Shown piece by piece: positions 16,064-24,235 of a DNA stretch of 33,275 bases. The position numbers and the translations under genes are program-made. Within the stretch, counting starts at the first letter, position 1, and each line of letters begins with the position of its first letter. Source of the stretch: Syntrophobacterales bacterium. Lineage in GTDB: Bacteria; Desulfobacterota; Syntrophia; Syntrophales; UBA2210. The notes beneath the pieces were generated by a model, which was given only the letters and a program-made list of their open reading frames with translations, was not told where the DNA came from and searched no databases. The stretch covers positions 1-33,275 of the forward strand of contig JAHDRK010000062.1 in NCBI GenBank assembly GCA_018433345.1, in the 5' to 3' direction.

Positions 16064-16609
16064 TCAGGATACGAGTCCGCCGGCCTTGAGGCGTCGAACG
16101 ACGGGCGGCACCATGAGAGAACCCAAAGCCCCGAAGGCGACGTTCATAAAGGACGCCAGCACGGCGTGCTGTATGACCAGCACTGTGTCCATTCCGACGA
16201 TGATTTCCACCACCACCAGGACCACCACCCGGATTCCCGCCGCCAGTCCCCCCACAAGGACGCACAAGAGATAGCTTTCGGCGATCCTGGGGTGAAGCGT
16301 AAAGGCCAGGTCTATGACCAACCCCGAAATCATGTAGCGTACGATGACCAGCGGCCCGCCCCGTCCCATGCCGAGCATCAGGCTCAAAACGCCCGCCACG
16401 AGGCCGATGAAGGCGGCGGCGCCGTTTCTCTTCACCACCGCCCGTCCCAGAAGCATGAAGAACATGGTGAAGAACTGTGAATGGCCGGGAATGCTGAGCT
16501 TGAAGCGCAGGGCCGCCCTGGCTATGACGATGAATGTGGCGCAGAATCCCAACCAAAGCCCATCGCGCAGCGTAAACCGGTCGCCCAGTCCTTTTTTGGT
16601 CTTTTCCAT
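16064..16609 (-). CDS. ECF transporter S-component-like membrane protein
   Basis: The 181-aa protein is almost entirely hydrophobic after a short basic N-terminus, with about six membrane segments (near 17-34, 43-58, 62-82, 84-104, 112-135, 142-165). Size and topology match substrate-binding S components of energy-coupling factor importers. The glycine-rich LSLMLGMGRGGPLVIVRYMI loop is a strong feature. The T component and fused ATPase lie immediately upstream on the same strand. The substrate is unknown; homology to named vitamin S components (ThiT, BioY, RibU) was not recognised. The ATG overlaps a TGA (TGATG) of an out-of-frame ORF. Confidence 0.7.
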   Translation of the reverse strand: MEKTKKGLGDRFTLRDGLWLGFCATFIVIARAALRFKLSIPGHSQFFTMFFMLLGRAVVKRNGAAAFIGLVAGVLSLMLGMGRGGPLVIVRYMISGLVIDLAFTLHPRIAESYLLCVLVGGLAAGIRVVVLVVVEIIVGMDTVLVIQHAVLASFMNVAFGALGSLMVPPVVRRLKAGGLVS

Positions 16610-16768
16610 CAGAGTGCCTTTTTATTTTTTTCTTTTCGTAAATCGTCCGCCGGTGGCTGTTGACGGGTATCGGTTCCGGCACCGCCGGATTGCTCTTCAG
16701 GCGGGGGCGGATCCGGTCCTGCGAGTCGATCAGTGTGTCCGGCGGAAGATCCGGGCCGCCCAGGTCCG

Positions 16769-16930
16769 TTATCCGGCTCGTGGGAGATGGACAAACAACC
16801 GGTCCCCGGTGAGGCGGATGTCTTTTAGAAGACCGACGCGAACCAGTTCGTCGGCGAGCATCCGGGACAGGCGCCCCGTTCCTATGCTGGTTTTATTGCC
16901 CCTATCATCGATGGCGATGAACAGAGTCAT
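16769..16930 (-). CDS. Small ORF resembling the N-terminus of a TiaS-like protein, probably truncated
   Basis: The ATG at 16930 has GAGG about nine bases upstream and overlaps the T-component gene by 26 bases. The 53 codons begin MTLFIAIDDRGNKTSIGTGR, recalling the IDDTDN..GTGRLAR start of TiaS-like proteins (tRNA-Ile2 agmatinylcytidine synthetase family); this similarity is from memory and short. The reading ends at TAA near 16770. In another frame the next ~150 bases stay open with high third-position G/C (TDLGGPDLPPDTLIDSQD), and in the third frame an ORF ends TGATG on the S-component start. A frameshift and loss of the C-terminal part are likely. Confidence 0.4.
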   Translation of the reverse strand: MTLFIAIDDRGNKTSIGTGRLSRMLADELVRVGLLKDIRLTGDRLFVHLPRAG

Positions 16931-17612
16931 GTGAGTAGTCCTCTTGTGAATCTTTATGGTTGTTGTGGATCCCTTCAAAGCTTCGGGCCTGTGCCGAAAG
17001 CGCCGCCTCTTCGGCAGCAACGAATGCCCGGACAACAACCGGCACAAGCAGGCAGTGAAACAGATCGGGCCATGACCGCGGATCCACCAAGTCGCGGGGG
17101 CCGACGCGGGCGCCGCGCAACCGCTGGGCTTTTGCTATATCACTGAATTCGCGAATAAAATAGGGTATAAAACGAAAGCTGGTGAAAATAAAAAAGGCCG
17201 TTCGTCGGGACATGATTTTTTGAAGGCTGCCCATGATGTCCGTCGTGGGGGTCGTTCTCAGGAAAACCGCCGTGGGCATGAAGAAGAGGAGAATCTTGAC
17301 GCCTATGAACAATCCCGGAGCGGCGCCGTCGGCAAAACCGTAGCGGATCGAGTAGAGCGCGACGATAATGGCCATCTGGACAAGGAAGAGTCGAATGTCG
17401 CGCCACAGGTCCATGAGCTGAAGACGGGCCATGAAATAGTAGGCCAGGTTTAACGCCGCCAGGGGAATGAGCATCAACGGGTCTCCCACGGCCAGGACTG
17501 TGGTTGCGAGAACGGCGATGAGAAGGATTTTCCAGCCCGCCGACAGGCGGTGCACGGGCGAGTTCACAGCCTTATACTGGAAGGCCCTCCCTCGTTTAGA
17601 CCGTGCCTTCAT
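16905..17612 (-). CDS. ECF transporter T component (CbiQ/EcfT family)
   Basis: The 236-aa membrane protein starts at the ATG at 17612 with GGAGGG six bases upstream, overlapping the end of the ATPase gene by 17 bases. Hydrophobic segments lie near 26-65 and 70-125. The two cytoplasmic coupling motifs that contact the ATPases appear as IAKAQRLRGARVG and ALSAQARSFEG, matching the family's A-x-x-x-R-G pattern. EcfT transmits ATP hydrolysis to the S component. The C-terminal tail is hydrophilic and His-rich (NNHKDSQEDYSHDSVHRHR). Confidence 0.85.
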   Translation of the reverse strand: MKARSKRGRAFQYKAVNSPVHRLSAGWKILLIAVLATTVLAVGDPLMLIPLAALNLAYYFMARLQLMDLWRDIRLFLVQMAIIVALYSIRYGFADGAAPGLFIGVKILLFFMPTAVFLRTTPTTDIMGSLQKIMSRRTAFFIFTSFRFIPYFIREFSDIAKAQRLRGARVGPRDLVDPRSWPDLFHCLLVPVVVRAFVAAEEAALSAQARSFEGIHNNHKDSQEDYSHDSVHRHR

Positions 17613-18990
17613 GGAGCCGCCCTCCTTCCAGGATGTAAGTTCGGTCCGGCCAGGAGGGGTCCGGCAGGCTTCCGTGGGACGCGATGAGAACGGCCATTCC
17701 ATGGTCGTCCCGTAGGGCCGACAGGGCGTCGATTATCTTGAAGCGATGGGGAAAATCAAGCCCCGAGAAGGGCTCGTCTAGGAGAAGAACCGCCGGTCTC
17801 GTAGCAATTAAGGACGCCAGGGCAACCCGATGCTGTTCCCCGAAACTGATCGTCATCGGTGAACGCCCGGCAAGGTGATCGATGCCCAGGAGGGCAAGGC
17901 TGAACATGACGCGATCCTCGATTTCGTCTGCCTCGAGGCCCATGCGTTTCAGGGAAAAGGCCACCTCCTTGAACACGGTGATTTCAAAAAGCTGGCGAAG
18001 GGGATTCTGCGAGAGCAGGGCCGCCTTCCCGAGGAGCTTCGAAGGGTCGGGCGGCGACATTCCGGCGATGGCTACGGTCCCGCAGTTCGGTTTCAGGAGG
18101 CCCACGGCGCAGGCAAGAAGGGTGGATTTCCCCGCGCCGTTCAACCCGTAGAGAAAGACTGATTCTCCCGGATAGAGGGAAAAGGAAAGGTTATCGAACA
18201 GGGTACTGCTGCCGTGTCCCGCCATGTGAATGTTGTCAAGAGAAAGGACCGCTTCGGATTTTTCAGTCCTCCCGGAGCGGGACGGCGCCGGATTCCGCTG
18301 AAACGCGGTGCTCCAGGATTCGAAGTCGCTTTCCTCTAGGCGTCCCGATGTCATGACCAGGTACCGGTCCGCCAGGTCGCGGTAGGGGTGGAGGTCGTGA
18401 TCGGCGATAATCACGGTGTGTCCATTTTCTTTGATGCGGGCAAGGAGCGATCTCATCCGTTCCTTGCCCGCATCATCGAGCTGCGCCGACGGCTCGTCGA
18501 AGAGCAGCAACCCCGGCTTCATGGAAAGAACGGAGGCGATGGTGAGACGATGCTTTTCGCCTGCCGACAGCGCCTCCACGTTTCGCGATTCGAATCCGGT
18601 AAGCCCCGTCGCCTCCAGGACTTCGGCGACGATAGCGTTTCGATCTTCGGGAGGGATGCCCCTGTTGTCCGGTCCGAACAGGACCTCGTCGGTCACGGTG
18701 GTGCAAAGGATCTGGGTATCGGCGTTCTGGAACACCATGGCCGTATCCAGCTCAACCTCCAGTGTTCCCGTCGATCCGCCTTCTGAGGGATCGGCGGGTT
18801 CGGGAAGAAGTCCCTGGATTGCCCGGAGAAGCGTCGATTTGCCGCTTCCCGACGGACCGGTTACGCAGAGACACTGGCCCCTAAAAAGGGCCAGTGATAC
18901 GGAGTCGAGAGCGGCTGCCTTCGCACCGGGATAGCGGTAGAAAAAAGACTCCATTGTAAGAATCGGTTCCTGTGTTTCTTTGTCAGCCAC
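17596..18990 (-). CDS. Fused ECF ATPase (two ABC domains, EcfA-A' type)
   Basis: A GTG at 18990 preceded by AGGCGG gives 465 aa; an ATG at 18954 is possible. Domain 1 has Walker A GPSGSGKST, signature LSAGEKHRLTIA and Walker B GLLLFDEPSAQLD. Domain 2 has GLNGAGKST, signature ISFGEQHRVALASL and VLLLDEPFSGLD. Both halves look catalytically complete; the second signature is ISFGE rather than LSGGQ. A fused pair replaces the separate EcfA1/A2 subunits. The start lies 14 bases beyond the end of the TonB-receptor gene, and the ribosome site falls at that boundary, so the receptor and ATPase belong to one transcript. Confidence 0.92.
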   Translation of the reverse strand: MADKETQEPILTMESFFYRYPGAKAAALDSVSLALFRGQCLCVTGPSGSGKSTLLRAIQGLLPEPADPSEGGSTGTLEVELDTAMVFQNADTQILCTTVTDEVLFGPDNRGIPPEDRNAIVAEVLEATGLTGFESRNVEALSAGEKHRLTIASVLSMKPGLLLFDEPSAQLDDAGKERMRSLLARIKENGHTVIIADHDLHPYRDLADRYLVMTSGRLEESDFESWSTAFQRNPAPSRSGRTEKSEAVLSLDNIHMAGHGSSTLFDNLSFSLYPGESVFLYGLNGAGKSTLLACAVGLLKPNCGTVAIAGMSPPDPSKLLGKAALLSQNPLRQLFEITVFKEVAFSLKRMGLEADEIEDRVMFSLALLGIDHLAGRSPMTISFGEQHRVALASLIATRPAVLLLDEPFSGLDFPHRFKIIDALSALRDDHGMAVLIASHGSLPDPSWPDRTYILEGGRLHEGTV

Positions 18991-19462
18991 AAATACACGC
19001 CGCCTAAAATCTAAGTTCAAAGCCCCCGTACAGGTAGCGTCCCGGTCGGGGGAAAGCATAGCTCTCCTCGTAATCCTCGTCGAAAAGATTGTCCACTCCG
19101 ATATACAGGTCGAATCGATCCTTCAGCACCGACTGGTTCAGCTTTATGCCCACAGGGGTGTAATCGTTGAAGGACACTTTTTGGAGCGGCTCGTTCCGGG
19201 AATAATTATGCTGTCCCGCCACGTGAAGAAGATTCGCGTGGGCCGTCAATCCAAAATCGAAGTAATAGGTGGCTTCCAGGGTCAGTTTGCGTTTCGGTCG
19301 ATACTGGAGATCGTCTCTCTCCGAACCGGTGGACTTATCCTTCGTGTCCATGAGGGTGAATCCCGCCCGCAGTACCAGGTTTTCCAGGGCGCGGTTTTCG
19401 GCGACTACTTCGATGCCACTGAAGCGATATTGTTCATGGTTGAGGTTCAGTCGCTCGACTGT

Positions 19463-19507
19463 GCCGCCGCCGCCACCACCGCCACCACCGCCACCACCGC
19501 CACCACC
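19463..19507. repeat. Poly-glycine microsatellite within the receptor gene
   Basis: Read on the minus strand, the tract is four copies of the 9-mer GGTGGTGGC followed by three GGC codons, giving 15 consecutive glycines between VDLPT and TVERL. It lies in the barrel half, probably an extracellular loop. Changes in unit number keep the frame, so loop length rather than on/off expression would vary. Confidence 0.9.
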
Positions 19508-20239
19508 GGTGGGCAGGTCAACCCGTTCGATGTAATCTTTTACATCCATGTAGAATCCCGTGACCTCTACGGTGGTTTTGTAGGGAAGGGACTGAATCAC
19601 CCCGATCTCGTAATTGTCCGATCTTTCCGTGTTCAATTCCGGATTGCCGCTGTCCGTTTCGTACAGCTGGCTAATGGAGGGGAAGCGGATTTTTCGGGCA
19701 TAGGAACCGCGGAGACGGGTCGTTTCCGTCAAATCGTAGTAGGCGCCGACGAGCCAGCTTCCCTCGTCATCGGAACTTCCCCGCTCCTTGTCGAGCCAGT
19801 TATGGCTGTATCCCAGCACCAGGCCGAGCCTGTCAAGGGGTTCCATGGTATACTCTATGGCTGCCATATATACATCGTTGGTGTACTTGAAGAAGTCGTC
19901 CCGGCGCAAGTTCGGGTGATCGCGACGGTCGATGTAATGCTGATCCCAGGTGTCCTGGCGGACATTGAAGGCCAGAGACAGGGCTCCCGCACGCTCCATG
20001 TCGTAGGTTGCCTGGAAATTGAGACCCTTTACCATGCTTTTAGTGTTGTCGCTGTAACCTTTGGTTATGAGATTGTATTGATCATCATCGTAGCGGTTGT
20101 TTTCTTCTTTGAGCTCGTTGTAATAGGCCCATGTACGGAATTCGAAAGCCCGCGAGGGGTTGTACTGCAACGATACCTGTCCCGTGTATCCTTCCAGGTC
20201 TTCTGTTCGGTCATAATGAAGGCGCTGTGCAAAATCATC

Positions 20240-20242
20240 TCA
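20240..20242 (-). other. Premature in-frame TGA in the receptor gene
   Basis: The codon reads TGA after GAT (Asp) and before GAT GAT TTT. Single-base changes would restore CGA (Arg), GGA (Gly) or TGG (Trp). No SECIS-like hairpin was recognised just downstream. Confidence 0.8.
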
Positions 20243-21164
20243 ATCGATGGTGCTGGGAGGAGCTCCGAACTTGCCCTGCACGGTATGAAAAACGAACCCA
20301 ACCATCAGATCGTCCCGTGGAGTAAGCCCGAGGTTCGCGAAAAGGGTGTGGTTCTCCCGATCCGAGTTGACGCGCAATCCCTTTCCCTGTAGGGGAGTCG
20401 GGTCGAAATCGTCGGAAAGGCCGAAGCCGTCGCTGTCATAGGTCCTTCCGCTGACGAAGAAATCGACCTTGTCCTGCGCGCCCGACACACTGAACGTGCC
20501 CTGGTAGGTGTTCCGTTCTCCGATTTCGCCTCCTATCATGCCCCGAAGGCCTTCTTCGCCTTTCTTGGTGACGACATTAATAACCCCGCCAATGCCGCCC
20601 TCGCCGTAGAGAACGGAGTGGTTGCCGTAGGAAACCTTGATCTTGGCGATGTTCTCCACGCCGATCATGGAGGGATCAAACTGGCCGTCCTGGGTGGAAT
20701 TAAAGGGAACGCCGTCGAGCAGCAGGACCACGTGACGGGTCCGCATACCTCTCAAATCCACGCGGGGAGTGCCCCGGGCGGCGGTTCGCAGGTGCAGCCC
20801 CGGCATCAATTGCAGCGCCTCGGCAAGTGTCCGCGCGCCCCTGTTTCTGATTTCCTCCGCCGTTATTTCCCGTACGGCACCGATCGACTCAACGCCGTCC
20901 CGCTTGCCGGTGACGACCACTTCCCCCATTCTGAAGACGCCCTGCTGATCGTCGGGCGCCTGGGAAAAACCAACCCCGGGCAAGACAGTCCATGCAAGCA
21001 GCAGCGCGAGACATGAGATGGCTGGTTTGCTTTTCATTGTGCGTCGGCTCCTTTCTCTGTAGTGGTCATTGAATTTGGAGATATTGCCAAATGTCGCGGA
21101 TCGATCTTCGTACCCTCCGGTTATTGCCGGCACTGCTTCCTGTAGTTCTACGTCGATTAACACT

Positions 21165-21248
21165 CTATTCCCTAATGCGGGGGTTATCATGTCGTAGTAC
21201 CCATTCTTTTGCCGGGCTTTTCTCTTCTGTCACGCTTGACTTCTTCAT
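21165..21248 (-). CDS. Candidate 27-aa leader peptide ahead of the receptor gene
   Basis: The ATG at 21248 has a strong GGAGGG site seven bases upstream, as good as any in the window. It encodes 27 hydrophilic residues, beginning MKKSSVTEEKSPAKEW and ending in TAG at 21165. It lies 127 bases before the receptor ATG. It may be a regulatory leader peptide, a small protein, or the truncated start of a lost gene. No signal peptide, membrane segment or cysteine is present. Confidence 0.4.
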   Translation of the reverse strand: MKKSSVTEEKSPAKEWVLRHDNPRIRE

Positions 21249-21336
21249 AAGCGTTCCCTCCATCCGGTTGTTTCTGTTGCTTGTCACAACATACCGAAGG
21301 TACGCTTTTTTATTCATCCATAAATTTACAACGTTT

Positions 21337-21365
21337 ATTATACTTCGAAAGATTTTGTTCAAATC
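21337..21365 (-). promoter_or_regulatory. Weak candidate promoter upstream of the leader ORF and receptor
   Basis: On the minus strand a perfect TATAAT (complement of 21337-21342) lies about 90 bases before the leader ORF. The matching -35 region is poor (GATTTG at 17-base spacing). It would give a leader of about 300 bases before the receptor. That leader contains a small GTACC-TTC-GGTAT-type hairpin but no riboswitch class I could name. Confidence 0.3.
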
Positions 21366-21399
21366 AGAAACTACATAGGATGTCCCCGTCCATTTTCAT

Positions 21400-21957
21400 T
21401 CAGAAAGAGATCGTTCCCATCAGGTAGAGGGAATCCATACCGGCGTTTTCGGAATATATGCCGGCGTTCGATATATGTCTGTAGCGGAGGGACAGGGCAC
21501 AGTCCCTTCCCTTTCTCGAAAAGACATAACCGGCGCCGCCGGATGGACTGAATATGAATGATCCTCCCAGGTCCCGGGAACCGATACTCTGGCGGCTGAT
21601 GTAATTGGCTCCTGCGCCGCCTTCGATGAAAAATCCACTTTCACTGCCGGGGGCAAGAAACAGCCGAACCATAGGCGCCACGCCCACCACGACGGTCAGG
21701 GTTCCATCATGGTTGATAATCTCCAGGGGTCCTTCCAGGCGAAGCTTCAGTGAGGGTATCCGGTCAATACTCCATTGCGCGGCCGGAATCAGCAGGACCT
21801 GCTCGGTCGAACAGCCTGAATTGAGATTTCTCCCTACGCCGATAGTAAAATCGTAGGACTCGGGGCCTCCGGCATGGACGATGCCGGGAACCCAAAAACA
21901 CAGGACCGGAACAAGTAGTAGAGCGCTAATCGCCGAACGGGACAGAGATGCTTTCAC
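21400..21957 (-). CDS. PagL-like lipid A 3-O-deacylase (acyloxyacyl hydrolase family)
   Basis: The 185-aa exported protein starts at the GTG at 21957 (AAAGGGAGG eight bases before); a TTG at 21984 is weaker. The signal peptide (KASLSRSAISALLLVPVLCF) ends near IVHAGG. The mature part is a small beta-barrel. The C-terminal active-site block RYRHISNAGIYSENAGMDSL contains the PagL His and Ser (H-x-S-N-A-G). The position 14 residues after His, Glu in Pseudomonas PagL, is Asp here. It ends with Phe (LYLMGTISF). It likely removes the 3-position acyl chain from lipid A, altering LPS. Confidence 0.8.
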   Translation of the reverse strand: MKASLSRSAISALLLVPVLCFWVPGIVHAGGPESYDFTIGVGRNLNSGCSTEQVLLIPAAQWSIDRIPSLKLRLEGPLEIINHDGTLTVVVGVAPMVRLFLAPGSESGFFIEGGAGANYISRQSIGSRDLGGSFIFSPSGGAGYVFSRKGRDCALSLRYRHISNAGIYSENAGMDSLYLMGTISF

Positions 21958-22325
21958 CGAACATACCTCCCTTTCAAAAAACAATTTGAGTCAATTCAGC
22001 AATAGTGCCGTATATAACGAAAGGAGTGGAAATACTCAAGAACGGATTCGATCTTCGCAGATTTTTCTTCAGCCCCGAACAACGGCGGCAACAGCTCGCG
22101 GCCGCTCATGGCAATAGCTTGAAACCGTACCGCAGAAGGCATGGCCTAGTTGAAATCTCGCGTGACCGGAAAATCAAAAATTCTACTTCAGCGCGTATTC
22201 CCAAAAGACCCGTAAAACCGAGAACAACGGAGGGAGACCGTCCGAAGCCGGGTGTATCGAAACAACAAAAACAGGGGGCGCGAAAGGGAAGGGTCTGAAA
22301 AAATTAATTTTATTCAAGGTGACGC
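21958..22325. other. Intergenic region without a supported gene
   Basis: About 370 bases separate the divergent PagL-like and symporter genes. One 97-codon frame at 22005-22298 is open, but the predicted protein is very Arg/Lys/Gln-rich with no recognisable fold and no good ribosome site, so I do not call it. The minus strand has TTGAGT-N16-TTATAT near 22010-22040, a possible PagL promoter. Confidence 0.5.
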
Positions 22326-22354
22326 TTGACAGCTTTTTCTTTTTTCATTATTCA
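22326..22354 (+). promoter_or_regulatory. Sigma-70-type promoter for the symporter gene
   Basis: A perfect TTGACA at 22326-22331 is followed after 17 bases by TATTCA at 22349-22354. The spacer is T-rich. The leader to the ATG at 22432 would be about 70 bases. Confidence 0.55.
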
Positions 22355-22431
22355 CGAAGTCAAAAAATGGTCCGCAGTGGGACATCTGAATGGGTGATTT
22401 CCACGCCCACGCTGTATTCGAGGAGATGGCT

Positions 22432-23793
22432 ATGAACACCGGCACAAATGGTCGTGAACACTGGGCGACTCGTACCGGATTTATTTTGGCCGCGTCGGGA
22501 TCAGCCATCGGATTGGGAAACATCTGGAGATTCCCCTACATGACCGGCGAACACGGCGGAGCCGCCTTTATAGTCATATATCTTATCGCCGTTTGCCTTA
22601 TCGGCTATCCCCTGCTTGTCAACGAAACAATCATCGGACGGGTGTCCCAACGAAATCCCGTGGGTGCCTTCAAGACCCTCGCGCCCGGCAGTCCATGGTG
22701 GCTGGTCGGCGCCCTCGGGGTCTTCACCGGCTTTGTCATACTTTCCTATTATGCGGTCGTCGCCGGGTGGTCGCTCGCTTATATTTTCAAGGTCATTACG
22801 GTCAGCCAGGGCGCCGGCATCGACAATGCCGAGGTATTCTCCCGCCACATCAGCAACATCTGGCAGCCGATCGGATGGCAGGCGCTCTTCATGATACTTA
22901 CCATAGCTGTCATCTCCGCGGGCGTGGTGAAGGGAATCCAGCGGTGCGTCACCATATTGATGCCCATTTTTTTTGTTCTGCTTGTTCTCCTGATTTTACG
23001 AGCCGTTACCCTGCCGGGCGCCGGCGAGGGAATCGCCTATTACCTAAAACCCGATTTCAGCGAGGTGACGGGGCGGACCCTCCTGGGCGCCGTTTCTCAA
23101 GCATTTTTCTCTCTCAGCCTCGGTATGGGTGTTTTCATCACCTATGGAAGCTATCTTCATGAAAAAGATGAAATCCCCAAAAGCAGCGGCGCAATAGTGG
23201 GACTGGACACGGTGGTCGCCCTGCTGGCGGGTTTTGCCATATTCCCAGCAGTCTTCGCCCTGGGTTTCGAACCCGGAGCCGGGCCGGGGTTGGTTTTCAT
23301 CACCCTTCCCGCGGTCTTTGCCCAGATGCCCTTCGGGACTTTCTTTGGACTTCTTTTCTTCTTCCTGCTCAGCATCGCGGCTCTCACGTCCGCCCTCTCC
23401 CTCCTCGAGGTAGTGACGGCATGGCTCATCGATGAACGGGGATGGCATCGAAAAAAGGCCTCCGTCGTCATGGGCGTGACAATCTTTTTAGTGGGCCTGC
23501 CCGCATCACTGGGATACAGCGTGTTCAACTGTTTTTCACTACCTTTCTTTGAAATCGACCTCCTTGACACATACGATTTGTTGGCTAACAGCATCCTCCT
23601 CCCCCTCGGCGGTCTGCTTACGGCCATATTCGTGGGTTATGTCTGGGGAACGGAAAAAGCGATCAAGGAAGCCAGCAAGGGCAGCACGGGGTTCACTATC
23701 GGAAAATGGTGGGCCGTTCTCATTCGCTACGTGGTTCCCATCATCATCGCCGCCATTATGGTCACGGGGATCCTGGATTCCCTCGGCCGATGA
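22432..23793 (+). CDS. Neurotransmitter:sodium symporter (NSS) family transporter
   Basis: The 453-aa membrane protein starts at the ATG at 22432, with GGAGATGGCT just before it. The NSS signature ASGSAIGLGNIWRFPYMTGE lies in TM1, the sodium- and substrate-binding helix. About 11 hydrophobic segments follow, the usual number for bacterial NSS proteins such as MhsT. TM6 carries AFFSLSLGMGVFITYGSYL and TM8 the SIAALTSALSLLE sodium-site segment. It should import an amino acid or related compound with Na+. It is monocistronic, with its own promoter. Confidence 0.92.
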   Translation: MNTGTNGREHWATRTGFILAASGSAIGLGNIWRFPYMTGEHGGAAFIVIYLIAVCLIGYPLLVNETIIGRVSQRNPVGAFKTLAPGSPWWLVGALGVFTGFVILSYYAVVAGWSLAYIFKVITVSQGAGIDNAEVFSRHISNIWQPIGWQALFMILTIAVISAGVVKGIQRCVTILMPIFFVLLVLLILRAVTLPGAGEGIAYYLKPDFSEVTGRTLLGAVSQAFFSLSLGMGVFITYGSYLHEKDEIPKSSGAIVGLDTVVALLAGFAIFPAVFALGFEPGAGPGLVFITLPAVFAQMPFGTFFGLLFFFLLSIAALTSALSLLEVVTAWLIDERGWHRKKASVVMGVTIFLVGLPASLGYSVFNCFSLPFFEIDLLDTYDLLANSILLPLGGLLTAIFVGYVWGTEKAIKEASKGSTGFTIGKWWAVLIRYVVPIIIAAIMVTGILDSLGR

Positions 23794-24235
23794 CATCATT
23801 CTCATAAGCCGGGAACACACAAGCTCTACAAGTCTATCAATAATGACGTGTCTGGGTTTTGTTTTTTATTTTCTCGCAAAGGCGATGTCGCAGAAGCGAT
23901 CAATGGAACCACGAAAGTTATCCTCCAGGTAATCACGGCCGGTATCACAGAATTCACCGGAGGCCCGTTTTTCCAAGGCGAATTTCATTATCGCCGCTTT
24001 TGAAGAAAAGAGGACCCTTTCGCTTGCCGCCATTGCCGCCCCTGCTCAATACAATGAAAACGTCTTGTTGCTCCACACCTCGACAAGGATGTTGCATTAC
24101 GTTACACGGCACGGCGAAAAGTGGCAAGTCAACCTTTCCAAATGGACTCTTAAGAGGTATTGCAAAAGCAATTCGAATCTGGTTACTTTCTATTTAATGG
24201 CAGTGTAAGACCTTCCGTCCGGCAGGAGACACAAA
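23794..24235. other. Intergenic region with a possible gene remnant
   Basis: No intact gene is supported. On the plus strand one frame is open from about 23934 to a TAA at 24207 and reads protein-like sequence (NFIIAAFEEKRTLSLAAIAA; later RHGEKWQVNLSKWTL) without a credible start. An adjacent frame before it reads GDVAEAINGTTKVILQVITA and ends at a TGA at about 24002. Together they could be a frameshifted, decayed gene. The region marks the change from GC-rich to AT-rich DNA. Confidence 0.3.

Larger units (their letters stand above)
19004..21037 (-). pseudogene. TonB-dependent outer-membrane receptor interrupted by an in-frame TGA
   Basis: The ATG at 21037 (AAAGGAGCC upstream) starts a signal peptide (MKSKPAISCLALLLAWTVLP). 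A TonB-box-like GEVVVTGKRDG and a plug domain follow (LAEALQLMPGLHLR, DLRGMRTRHVVLLLDGVP, GEGGIGGVINVVTKKG). At 20242-20240 a TGA follows ...PPSTID, and the same frame goes on at once with DDFAQRLHYDRTEDLEGYTG and barrel sequence to the terminal ...GRYLYGGFELRF, ending in the aromatic residue of outer-membrane proteins. Joined, it is ~677 codons, a full receptor. It is either a recent nonsense mutation, a sequencing error or recoding. It heads the ECF operon; the ligand is unknown. Confidence 0.85.

Noticed and set aside
20180-20242. Selenocysteine recoding of the receptor TGA
   Set aside because: No compact hairpin with a GG-type apical loop was seen at the usual distance after the TGA (only a CCUUC/GAAGG pairing with a 23-base loop), and selenocysteine is not known in TonB receptors. 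It is kept only as something to test.
18980-20392. A 470-codon open frame on the plus strand opposite the TonB receptor
   Set aside because: It is the antisense shadow of GC-biased receptor codons. Its translation shows no domain, and the minus strand gives a clear receptor in one frame on both sides of the TGA.
22005-22298. A 97-codon basic ORF in the PagL-symporter gap
   Set aside because: The composition is dominated by Arg, Lys, Gln and Pro, no family is recognisable, and no ribosome site precedes the ATG.
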